Translations under genes and position numbers: made by a program
Part shown: in pieces, positions 51,499 to 58,201 of the stretch
Position numbering within the stretch: the stretch's first letter is position 1
How the letters are laid out: the number at the start of each line of letters is the position of its first letter
The notes under the pieces: generated by a model
What the model was told of the DNA's origin: nothing
Seen by the model: the letters and a program-made list of their open reading frames with translations, nothing else
The model's database searches: none
Assembly (NCBI GenBank): GCA_035545275.1
Contig: DASZYT010000004.1
Coordinates: forward strand, 62,001 to 126,000
Direction: 5' to 3'
From: DASZYT01 sp035545275
GTDB taxonomy: Bacteria > Patescibacteriota > Saccharimonadia > Saccharimonadales > UBA4665
DNA: 64,000 bases

Positions 51499-51951
51499 TT
51501 AGGCGGCAGTCTGGGCTTGCTCAAGATGTAGAAAATCGTTTGGTGCTTTTGGAGTCGTCGTGGTAGTGCACACCGGGCCGTCACGCCAACCCACATTGGC
51601 GATAGCCTCTTCGTCGAAAAACACCGTCAGGCTCATCAGCAAATTCCCGCCCCGAACACTGACTATGCATTTGTGATCGGGCAGCTCATGTACGCTCACG
51701 GCCTCCCAGGCGCATGTTTCATCGCCATCCGTGGTTGCGACGCTGTAGCGCCCTGCATCATCCTTGGCAAACCCCGCACGTTCATGGATTGCCAGTAGAA
51801 GTTTTGGCTTCTGCTGGACATCTACCACCCCTACGAATGATGCTGGTGCACTATCGGGGTCCGGGTCCACAAACTCACTGCAGAATTTGTCCATTGTCGT
51901 CAGTTGATTTTGGTTAAGATACCAGAAATCATCGTGGAGTACTTTGCGCAT
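51499..51951 (-). CDS. Hypothetical protein
   Basis: A 150-residue soluble protein (DFWYLNQNQLTTMDKFCSEFV, KPKLLLAIHERAGFAKDD, CIVSVRGGNLLMSLTVFFDEEAI). The central part looks like a small alpha/beta fold. No family is recognised. It precedes the HAD gene on the same strand by 18 nt, but the HAD gene has its own promoter. Confidence 0.5.
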   Translation of the reverse strand: MRKVLHDDFWYLNQNQLTTMDKFCSEFVDPDPDSAPASFVGVVDVQQKPKLLLAIHERAGFAKDDAGRYSVATTDGDETCAWEAVSVHELPDHKCIVSVRGGNLLMSLTVFFDEEAIANVGWRDGPVCTTTTTPKAPNDFLHLEQAQTAA

Positions 51952-52114
51952 CTTTATTTTCCAAACGTTACTCTACTTCTGTAATACGCTTATGCTTTGC
52001 TGAAAGCAAGAGCATTTTGGCTTGCGCTAAGGGCTGCCGGATGTAAAAATTCTTATAGGCTTTGCCTCTAGTTCGTACATACAATGGCAGCAACGTAAAG
52101 ATCAGAAGGAATAT

Positions 52115-52519
52115 ATGCAGTTATCCCGCTATAGTACTGGCCCCGTTGCCTTTTTGCAGGCCGGAGTTATGGTAGTTCTCAATATTATCAACGCCGTCGT
52201 CAACAGCTCTGGGGTCCAGATGTCTATTGCCTATTTGATACTTATATTCATATGGTTTGGCTTTATAGCCGTGCTGGCCTATGCTGTCGAAGATCGCCGG
52301 AGCCGCAGCTTGGCATTTTTGCTGGGTGCCATTGAGTTCATGGTAGCCGTGGCGGCGCTCTACGATCTCTATAAGCTCAGCAGCCCTCTTAGCTTTCTCA
52401 CCAGCTTGTGTGATTTTGTGCTAGCTCTGGTTGTGGTGTATTTGTCGTATCAACTGCTGACGACCGGCAAGGCACGTGCGGCTAAACCGCGGCCCCGCCA
52501 CGCAGTAAAGCGTCACTGA
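52115..52519 (+). CDS. Small four-helix membrane protein
   Basis: A 134-residue protein with four predicted membrane helices (about 12-31, 36-56, 67-87, 93-115) and a basic C-terminal tail (KARAAKPRPRHAVKRH). AAGGAA lies 3 nt before the ATG. Its tail overlaps the Nudix gene by 38 bp (convergent). No family is recognised. Confidence 0.6.
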   Translation: MQLSRYSTGPVAFLQAGVMVVLNIINAVVNSSGVQMSIAYLILIFIWFGFIAVLAYAVEDRRSRSLAFLLGAIEFMVAVAALYDLYKLSSPLSFLTSLCDFVLALVVVYLSYQLLTTGKARAAKPRPRHAVKRH

Positions 52520-52934
52520 AATCTTTTGAGAATTTAAATTCTAGTCGTTTGGCAGCTTCGGTGAGTTCAACCCACTCGTAGGCTTCGTGCTCGTCGCTGA
52601 GCTTTACTTCGACGCCTTCGGGCACACGCACCCGATACACCATCAGCACCAGGCCAGCTTTTTGGTTATTGCCTAGGGGGATCTCAATGCGCGATATCAC
52701 CGACGTAAAAAATGTGATGTTGTCTACCTGCGTAATGCCAGTTTCCTCTTCCACTTCACGCCGCAGTGCTTCTTCGACGGTCTGCCCTTCCTGAATACGC
52801 CCCCCAGCCAAATCCCAATGCTTTTGTTCGGGCGAGGTAAAACCCGTGGTATCCACCTCCATCACGAGCACTTTACCCTCTCGGTTGGTGATAAGTGCTT
52901 TTACCCCAACCTGAAACAGTTTTTCGTGTGCCAT
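52482..52934 (-). CDS. Nudix hydrolase
   Basis: A 150-residue protein with a full Nudix box (GGRIQEGQTVEEALRREVEEETGI; Gx5Ex7REUxEExGU) near residues 42-65. It hydrolyses a nucleoside-diphosphate-linked compound; the substrate cannot be told. AGAGG precedes the ATG by 8 nt. Confidence 0.9.
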   Translation of the reverse strand: MAHEKLFQVGVKALITNREGKVLVMEVDTTGFTSPEQKHWDLAGGRIQEGQTVEEALRREVEEETGITQVDNITFFTSVISRIEIPLGNNQKAGLVLMVYRVRVPEGVEVKLSDEHEAYEWVELTEAAKRLEFKFSKDFSDALLRGGAAV

Positions 52935-52963
52935 GTTAGTTACCTCTTATTGGTTTCATACTA

Positions 52964-53461
52964 TCACGCTTGGTCTGCTTGGTAATCACCAGCCAGAGAC
53001 TGCTCAGCCGCGGGAATTGCCTGCAACAGTTCGGCAGCAGTCTTTCGTGTTATGGGATCTTTTACGTTTGGATCCAGGTCGCACAGCGGTTTTAATACAA
53101 AGTCACGCTCGCGGAAGCGCGCGTGCGGGATAGTCAGGTTTTCTTTGGCCACCACCTTATCGCCGTACAAAATGATATCGATATCGATTTCGCGCGGGCC
53201 CCAGCGGAAGCGAAAGATGCGCCCCACGTGCTGCTCAATATCTTTGACGAACGTTAGCAGCTCCTGCGGGCTCAAGTTGGTCTGACCGCGCAGCGCCGTG
53301 TTCACAAAGTCCGGCTGGTCGGTGTAGCCGACAGCGTGCGACACATACAGGGGTGCTTGCTCTATGTCGTGCACCTGGGCGGCCAACAGCTCCACCGCTT
53401 TGGCGATATAGCGCGCCGAGTCGCCCACGTTTGACCCGAGCGCCAGATAGACAGTTATCAT
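52964..53461 (-). CDS. folK: 2-amino-4-hydroxy-6-hydroxymethyldihydropteridine diphosphokinase
   Basis: A 165-residue HPPK: YLALGSNVGDSARYI at the start, GPREIDIDIILYG (metal/ATP-binding Asp pair), and IPHARFRERDFVLKPL. It transfers pyrophosphate from ATP to the pterin in folate synthesis. The frame is open 132 codons further upstream, but that part is antisense to folP; ATG 53461 is the real start. It is divergent from folP, 22 bp away. Confidence 0.95.
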   Translation of the reverse strand: MITVYLALGSNVGDSARYIAKAVELLAAQVHDIEQAPLYVSHAVGYTDQPDFVNTALRGQTNLSPQELLTFVKDIEQHVGRIFRFRWGPREIDIDIILYGDKVVAKENLTIPHARFRERDFVLKPLCDLDPNVKDPITRKTAAELLQAIPAAEQSLAGDYQADQA

Positions 53462-53483
53462 ATGGCAATGGTAGCATACAGCC

Positions 53484-54230
53484 ATGGTTGAATTGGTCGG
53501 AATTTTGAACGTAACACCGGACAGTTTTAGCGACGGTGGCCAGTTTCTGGACGCCAAGGCTGCCCTGGCTCGTGCGGATGAGCTTTTTGCCGAGGGCGCT
53601 AGCTTGATCGATGTAGGCGCAGAATCCACCCGGCCCAATGCCACGCCGCTCACACCTGCTGAAGAGTGGCAGCGACTCGAAAACGTATTGCCCACTCTAC
53701 TCAAAAAATATCCTCGTAAAATCTCGCTGGACACGTACCACCCCGAAACCGTGGAGCGCGCTGCCGCCTTGGGACCCTTTATCGTCAATGACGTGACTGG
53801 CTTTGCCCATCCGGAAATGATAGCTGCTGCGGCCCGGCACACGTTGCCCTGCATCATCAGTCATTTGCCCAACAGTGCGCATGGCGATGCCCAAGCCGCT
53901 CACCGTGGCTCTCTGCTCGACGACATCAATCAGGTGCGCGATGAGCTGCTGGCACGTAAAAAGACGCTCGAACAAGCCGGCATCACGGACATCATACTGG
54001 ACCCGGGCATCGGTTTTGGCAAAACGCCGGAGCTGAATCGGCAGCTGTTGGCGTTTGCCCGCGAGGCACCCGACGAACGCGTTATGATAGGCTATTCACG
54101 CAAACGGTTTTTGGGAGAACAGCGTATGGAGCTTGAGCCCAACTTGGCCGCCGGACGTATCGCTGCCCAGGCCGGTGCGCGCTACCTGCGCGTCCATGAC
54201 GTGGCCGGTCATCACTCGTTGCTGGCTTGA
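53484..54230 (+). CDS. folP: Dihydropteroate synthase
   Basis: A 248-residue DHPS: GILNVTPDSFSDGG near the start, IDVGAESTRP, KISLDTY, FIVNDVTG, DPGIGFGKT and IGYSRKRFLG. It joins p-aminobenzoate to the pterin product of FolK. folK and folP are the only folate synthesis genes here, so later steps must be elsewhere or salvaged. TAGCAT ends 6 nt before the ATG. Confidence 0.95.
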   Translation: MVELVGILNVTPDSFSDGGQFLDAKAALARADELFAEGASLIDVGAESTRPNATPLTPAEEWQRLENVLPTLLKKYPRKISLDTYHPETVERAAALGPFIVNDVTGFAHPEMIAAAARHTLPCIISHLPNSAHGDAQAAHRGSLLDDINQVRDELLARKKTLEQAGITDIILDPGIGFGKTPELNRQLLAFAREAPDERVMIGYSRKRFLGEQRMELEPNLAAGRIAAQAGARYLRVHDVAGHHSLLA

Positions 54231-54430
54231 ATTCGGCCCTCTTGCTCTGCCGTGAGGGTCTCTATCCGACCGGCAAGGTTACATGCATAGCCACCAAGAT
54301 GTGAGATGGGCCGCGTAACTCTTTCTTTACCTACAGCACGCCGGAAATCTATGCCCTGGCTGCCCCACAACTCCGCGGCCGCGGCACGATCCCAATCGCC
54401 ATCCGGATTTTCGATGAGTGCATCTATCAT
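54212..54430 (-). CDS. Small hypothetical protein
   Basis: A 72-residue protein (NPDGDWDRAAAAELWGSQGIDFRRAVG). ATG 54430 is chosen because GGGGGAGG lies 4 nt upstream; the frame extends 13 codons beyond. The 3' end overlaps folP by 19 bp (convergent). No family is recognised; the strong Shine-Dalgarno is the main support. Confidence 0.45.
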   Translation of the reverse strand: MIDALIENPDGDWDRAAAAELWGSQGIDFRRAVGKERVTRPISHLGGYACNLAGRIETLTAEQEGRIQASNE

Positions 54431-54519
54431 ATTTCCTCCCCCACCATTTCGTATACAGTAGCTTCTCAAACTATCCGGCTCATGGCAGTAAAAATCTTCA
54501 TAAGTACCGTTGGCTACAG

Positions 54520-54528
54520 TGCTAGTAT
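54520..54528 (+). promoter_or_regulatory. Extended -10 (TGCTAGTAT), leaderless geometry
   Basis: TG-C-TAGTAT ends 6 nt before ATG 54535; no Shine-Dalgarno. Confidence 0.5.
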
Positions 54529-54534
54529 GAGGTC

Positions 54535-55167
54535 ATGATGACATTTGCAGATCGTCATGAAGCGGGAAAACTGCTGGCTGCATCACTCACAGAGTATGCC
54601 ACCAACACAATAGTATTTGCCTTGCCCCGTGGCGGCGTAGCAATAGGTGGCCCGGTGGCTCAAGAGCTCAATGCGCCCCTAGGGCTCGTCGTTGCACGCA
54701 AAATTGGCCACCCGAGCGACCCAGAATACGCGGTGGGAGCGGTGACCGAAATCGCCCCGGCCGTTTGGAATGAACACGAACGCGCGAACCTTGACGACAC
54801 CTGGGCTACTCAAGCTGAAGCTGCAGGTCGGGCTGAAGTTAAACGGCGCCAGAAGATATACCTGGCTGGCCATCGACCCGTATCTGCCGGAGGCAAAACA
54901 GCTATCATCGTGGACGATGGTATTGCCACCGGCCTCACCATGCAAGCAGCCATACATGAGGTTCGGCAGCAGAAGCCTGCCCGCATCGTAGTAGCCGCTC
55001 CCGTAGCCTCAGAAGAGGCTGTCGATATACTCCTTGAAGAAGCCGATAAAGTAATCATTCTAGACAAGCCGCAAAATTTCCTCGGTGCCGTCGGCAGTCA
55101 CTATGAAGAGTTCCCGCAGCTGACAGACGACGATGTCATCGATATACTCGACCGTTTCGAAGCCTAA
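54535..55167 (+). CDS. Phosphoribosyltransferase-domain protein
   Basis: A 210-residue protein: FADRHEAGKLLAASL at the start, FALPRGGVAIGGPVAQEL (~29-46), VARKIGHPSDPEYAVGAV, and PRPP loop AIIVDDGIATGLTM (~122-135). This is the group often annotated as 'phosphoribosyltransferase' without a named base substrate. Unlike its relative at 24819, the DD and Thr of the loop are intact. It overlaps the convergent DUF296 gene by 4 bp. Confidence 0.85.
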   Translation: MMTFADRHEAGKLLAASLTEYATNTIVFALPRGGVAIGGPVAQELNAPLGLVVARKIGHPSDPEYAVGAVTEIAPAVWNEHERANLDDTWATQAEAAGRAEVKRRQKIYLAGHRPVSAGGKTAIIVDDGIATGLTMQAAIHEVRQQKPARIVVAAPVASEEAVDILLEEADKVIILDKPQNFLGAVGSHYEEFPQLTDDDVIDILDRFEA

Positions 55168-55589
55168 TTAAGGCTGAGTAGTTGCAGGCCGGTTTCATCG
55201 TCAAACTGGCGATGCATGGGCTGATAGCTGCGATGCACGAACAGCTCTACCGTCGCTCCGGCGACGAGATCTTTGATGTGGCCACCGACGGTCTGATAGT
55301 CGTCGCTCGCAAAGGTGCCATGCAAATGAAGCATCAGCTTGCCATCCTGGTCGTAGGCGATGTTGCCGACGATGCCGGCTATTTCCATCATGCTGGCAAA
55401 GGTGCGCCACTTGTACTCCTTGGAGTTCAAGTTATAAAACCCCAGTGTCACTTCGCTGGCGGCACCGAGGCCATTTACCCAGCCGCCCTCTATGTTGGAT
55501 TCGGCAAAGAACTGCTCCATGGCTTCCGTGAGCCGTTCACCCTTCTCTAACCGAATCAGGTGGTTGTAGCCATCAAAACTATGCGTCAT
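55164..55589 (-). CDS. PPC/DUF296-domain protein
   Basis: A 141-residue protein of the PPC (plants and prokaryotes conserved) family: NHLIRLEKGERLTEAMEQF, GAASEVTLGFYNLNSKEY, LHLHGTFASDD, VGGHIKDLVAGATVELFV. The His/Gly pattern HLHG...GGH matches the bacterial metal-binding trimer form. In plants the domain follows AT-hooks, but bacterial members stand alone and their function is unknown. TATACT ends 6 nt before the ATG. Confidence 0.85.
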   Translation of the reverse strand: MTHSFDGYNHLIRLEKGERLTEAMEQFFAESNIEGGWVNGLGAASEVTLGFYNLNSKEYKWRTFASMMEIAGIVGNIAYDQDGKLMLHLHGTFASDDYQTVGGHIKDLVAGATVELFVHRSYQPMHRQFDDETGLQLLSLN

Positions 55590-55595
55590 GCAACC

Positions 55596-55601
55596 AGTAT
55601 A
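55596..55601 (-). promoter_or_regulatory. -10 TATACT, leaderless geometry
   Basis: Minus-strand TATACT, 6 nt before ATG 55589; located between the PspC gene end and this gene. Confidence 0.5.
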
Positions 55602-55610
55602 GCGCGCAGC

Positions 55611-56741
55611 CTAGTTGCACATCCACTTGTCGTGTACCCAAAATGGGCCCTGGCTGCCGGGCTTTAAGCAACCACAGCTGCCAAATCCCCAGCTATCGCA
55701 TTGGATAGTATCACTGTGGCGTGGATGCGCGTCGGCGTATGCACGGATCTGCGTACGATTACTGACCCCGACCGCGATGAGCGTACTCAGGGCCACCAGC
55801 CAGACCACGATGGCGACGATAAATGCCCAGAGCCGTTGCCGGCCCAGGCCCCGCCCCGTGCCGCGCGCAATGCGCAAGAACACATAGGTGAGCAGTATGA
55901 GCGGCAGTAACGCCAAATAGTACGCACTGGCATCGGCCAGCACCATCGAGGCGGTAGAGATACTGTGCAGCTGCTGCGGCAGGTGGTAATCGTTAAACAA
56001 TAGTGCCCACATCGTTACCCCGAAAGCCACCGTGGCCGCCGCTATGGCAGCCGCGCTGAATATCGCAAAGGCAAACGCCACCACCCGGGCAACTACCCGA
56101 ATGGCTTGGCCCAGTCCACTGAGCGCCGGGCGGGCGCTGTCCACGGTGTGCTTTACGTTTTCGCCGACTCGCAAGTTGGCATACTTTTGCTTGGCCTTGC
56201 CCAGCAGCTCCTGTGCACTGAACGTTTCGCCGTGCGCCGCGGCAATTTCCTCGGGCGTACGCGCCGCCGGGACGATGACGAGCAACAGCAAGTATGCCAA
56301 AATCCAGAACCCAGCACTAATGAATGCCAGCAAGACAAACACGATACGCACTACCGTTACATCGATGTTGAAATACGCGCCCAGCCCCGCGCACACGCCA
56401 CCGATCATGCCCTCGTTCGGCAGGATGTACAGTCGGCGCTTGGCAGGTGCTGCCGTCGTTACCGACGGTTCCTCGTCACTCTCCACGCTCGCCTCCACCG
56501 GGCCCATCGCCTCCAAAATCTCCTGCATGTCTTTGACGGTTACGACCTGCTTGTGCTCGCTCAGGTGCTGCTCGCACTTTTCGGCCACCGCCCGCTCAAA
56601 GTCGTTCATGACCTCTTCTTTGTCGGGGTCTCCCGCCAGGTTGGCTTCGGCTTGCTTCAGGTATGCCTGCAGCGCTTCGTAGGCCTTGTCCTCCAGCTGG
56701 TACGGTTTGCCGCCCAGATTGATAGCAGTAACTTTATTCAT
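55611..56741 (-). CDS. PspC-domain membrane protein
   Basis: A 376-residue protein. The N-terminal ~85 residues (AINLGGKPYQLEDKAYEALQAYL...NDFERAVAEKCEQHL...EILEAMGPVEA) match by pattern the cytoplasmic domain found before PspC in Bacteroidetes-type proteins. The PspC domain follows (~102-160: RRLYILPNEGMIGGVCAGLGAYFNID...AYLLLLVIVPA). Further helices lie near 215-255, 265-295 and 305-325, with a Cys-rich outside tail (QCDSWGFGSCGCLKPG...WMCN). It overlaps padR by 8 bp, and AGGAGG precedes its ATG, so the pair is co-expressed. A membrane-stress role is inferred. Confidence 0.85.
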   Translation of the reverse strand: MNKVTAINLGGKPYQLEDKAYEALQAYLKQAEANLAGDPDKEEVMNDFERAVAEKCEQHLSEHKQVVTVKDMQEILEAMGPVEASVESDEEPSVTTAAPAKRRLYILPNEGMIGGVCAGLGAYFNIDVTVVRIVFVLLAFISAGFWILAYLLLLVIVPAARTPEEIAAAHGETFSAQELLGKAKQKYANLRVGENVKHTVDSARPALSGLGQAIRVVARVVAFAFAIFSAAAIAAATVAFGVTMWALLFNDYHLPQQLHSISTASMVLADASAYYLALLPLILLTYVFLRIARGTGRGLGRQRLWAFIVAIVVWLVALSTLIAVGVSNRTQIRAYADAHPRHSDTIQCDSWGFGSCGCLKPGSQGPFWVHDKWMCN

Positions 56742-57069
56742 GACTACCTCCTAAGCCTTCTATGGTGTTATGCATTTTCTGCCAGTACGATTCGAGCGCC
56801 CTAAGCTGCGCGACGCCTTCGGTGGTGAGCCGATAATATTTGCGCGGCGGCCCGGCTTCGGACTCGACCCACTCGTAGTCCACCAGCTTGTCGCGGCGCA
56901 GTCGGCTCAGCAGCGGGTACAGCGTGCCCTCGCCCGTGGCGAAATCCGTTTTGTTGAGCTTGCCCAATATATCAGCTGCGTATACTTTGTGCGCTGAAAT
57001 GATTTTGAGCACTACCAACTCCAGCAAACCTTTACGCAGCGGGGCAAATTTGTCGGATATATCGTTCAT
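56734..57069 (-). CDS. PadR-family transcription regulator
   Basis: A 111-residue winged-helix protein: LRKGLLELVVLKIISAHKVYAADIL, GTLYPLLSRLRRDKLVDYEWVES, GPPRKYYRLTTEGVAQL, the PadR hallmark. A short C-terminal helix would form the dimer. It heads the padR-pspC unit. A 7-6-7 palindrome over its own -10 box (57077-57096) points to autorepression. Confidence 0.92.
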   Translation of the reverse strand: MNDISDKFAPLRKGLLELVVLKIISAHKVYAADILGKLNKTDFATGEGTLYPLLSRLRRDKLVDYEWVESEAGPPRKYYRLTTEGVAQLRALESYWQKMHNTIEGLGGSHE

Positions 57070-57076
57070 ACTAAGC

Positions 57077-57119
57077 TACCTTTCTACAAAAAGGTACCAT
57101 GCCAAAAAATATATGTCAA
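57077..57119 (-). promoter_or_regulatory. padR promoter with overlapping palindromic operator
   Basis: Minus-strand TTGACA (57119-57114), 17-bp spacer, TACCTT (57096-57091) with TG extension. The palindrome TACCTTT-N6-AAAGGTA (57077-57096) covers the -10 and predicted start, a good PadR autoregulation site. Confidence 0.6.
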
Positions 57120-57207
57120 CTGCTACGATACCAGGGCCGTAGAAACAATGAGCTAGTTAGGGTACGTTTACCGGGCTCCAGCAGGTGCGCAAATCTTTGT
57201 CGAGGTC

Positions 57208-57262
57208 TTAATCTTTCATGTCATCATCGAACATAAAATCAAAAATATCTGGGATAGTAGCT
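57208..57262 (-). pseudogene. Short relic of an aldo-keto reductase 3' end
   Basis: Minus-strand codons read IPDIFDFMFDDDMKD and stop at TAA 57208-57210. This resembles NLDVFDFTLDEADMQ of the intact reductase just upstream (57283-58101), and the DNA is similar (AAATCAAAAATATC against AAATCAAAAACATC). Probably the remnant of a second copy. The rest of the 57070-57282 interval holds the padR operator and nothing else recognised. Confidence 0.4.
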
Positions 57263-57282
57263 ATTATTCCCTCTTCGCTATT

Positions 57283-58101
57283 TTATGGTATGAGGCCGGG
57301 GTTAAAATTGGTGCGCTTGGCCTTGCCCAGCCCAGCCAAGGATTGCATATCGGCTTCATCAAGCGTGAAATCAAAAACATCAAGGTTTTGTCTGATACGG
57401 TTCTGACGTACCGACTTTGGCAGCGGCACAGTCCCCTGCTCGATGCACCAGCGCAGCATAATCTGTGCCGGTGTTTTGCCGTGCTTACTCCCCAGTTCGC
57501 TCAGTACCGGATGATCCATGCCTTTGCCGTGCGCTAGCGGCGAGTAAGCTTCCACCGCTATGTCGTTGTCCTTGCAGAACTGTACGAGTTTTGGCTGCTG
57601 CAAAAAGACGTGCAGCTCTACTTGGTTGACAGCCGGCTTGATGGTGCTGTGCTTCATGAGCCCTTCCAGGTGACGAATCGTGTAATTGCTCACACCAATG
57701 GCTTTAGCCGTGCCGGCCTCGTGGATTTCCTCAAGCATACGCCAGGACCTTAGGCGCGGCGGCACCGGAAAATGCAACAGCAGCAGGTCCACGTAGTCCG
57801 TCTGCAGGCGCGCCAAAGAACGCTCAAAGTTGCTTTTTATGCGCCACGGCCCGGGCGTAAGCGGATTCACTTTGGTAGTTAGGAATAATTCCTCGCGCGC
57901 AATGCCAGACTGCCGTATAGCCTCACCCACGTACTGCTCGTTGCCGTACAGCTGGGCCGTATCAATGTGCCGATAGCCGGCCGCGAGCGCCAAGGAAACG
58001 GCTTCGATACACGCCGCTTCTTCTGTGATTTGCCATGTCCCGAAGCCCACCTGCGGTATGGTATCGCCCGTACTCAATCTAAGCTCGGGAATTCCTGGCA
58101 C
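57283..58101 (-). CDS. Aldo-keto reductase
   Basis: A 272-residue AKR of the 2,5-diketo-gluconate reductase-like group: QVGFGTWQI, GYRHIDTAQLYGNEQYVG (catalytic Asp and Tyr), FLTTKVNP (Lys), LLLLHFP (His), AIGVSNYTIRHLE, VNQVELHVF, PLPKSVRQNRIRQNLDVFDF. It reduces aldehydes/ketones with NADPH; substrate unknown. GTG start with AAGGAGG 6 nt upstream. Proline follows the PLAHGKG region as usual. Confidence 0.93.
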   Translation of the reverse strand: MPGIPELRLSTGDTIPQVGFGTWQITEEAACIEAVSLALAAGYRHIDTAQLYGNEQYVGEAIRQSGIAREELFLTTKVNPLTPGPWRIKSNFERSLARLQTDYVDLLLLHFPVPPRLRSWRMLEEIHEAGTAKAIGVSNYTIRHLEGLMKHSTIKPAVNQVELHVFLQQPKLVQFCKDNDIAVEAYSPLAHGKGMDHPVLSELGSKHGKTPAQIMLRWCIEQGTVPLPKSVRQNRIRQNLDVFDFTLDEADMQSLAGLGKAKRTNFNPGLIP

Positions 58102-58201
58102 TGTCAGCCTCCTTGTTAGCTACCCTCTCAGCTTATCACCCCTAAGCTTGCTATCTGTAATATATTAACTACGGACAGCCTCGAGGATATATGCCTTACG
58201 A

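Noticed and set aside
53462..53857. 132-codon N-terminal extension of FolK
   Set aside because: It overlaps folP on the other strand and has no similarity to FolK; ATG 53461 begins the conserved domain.
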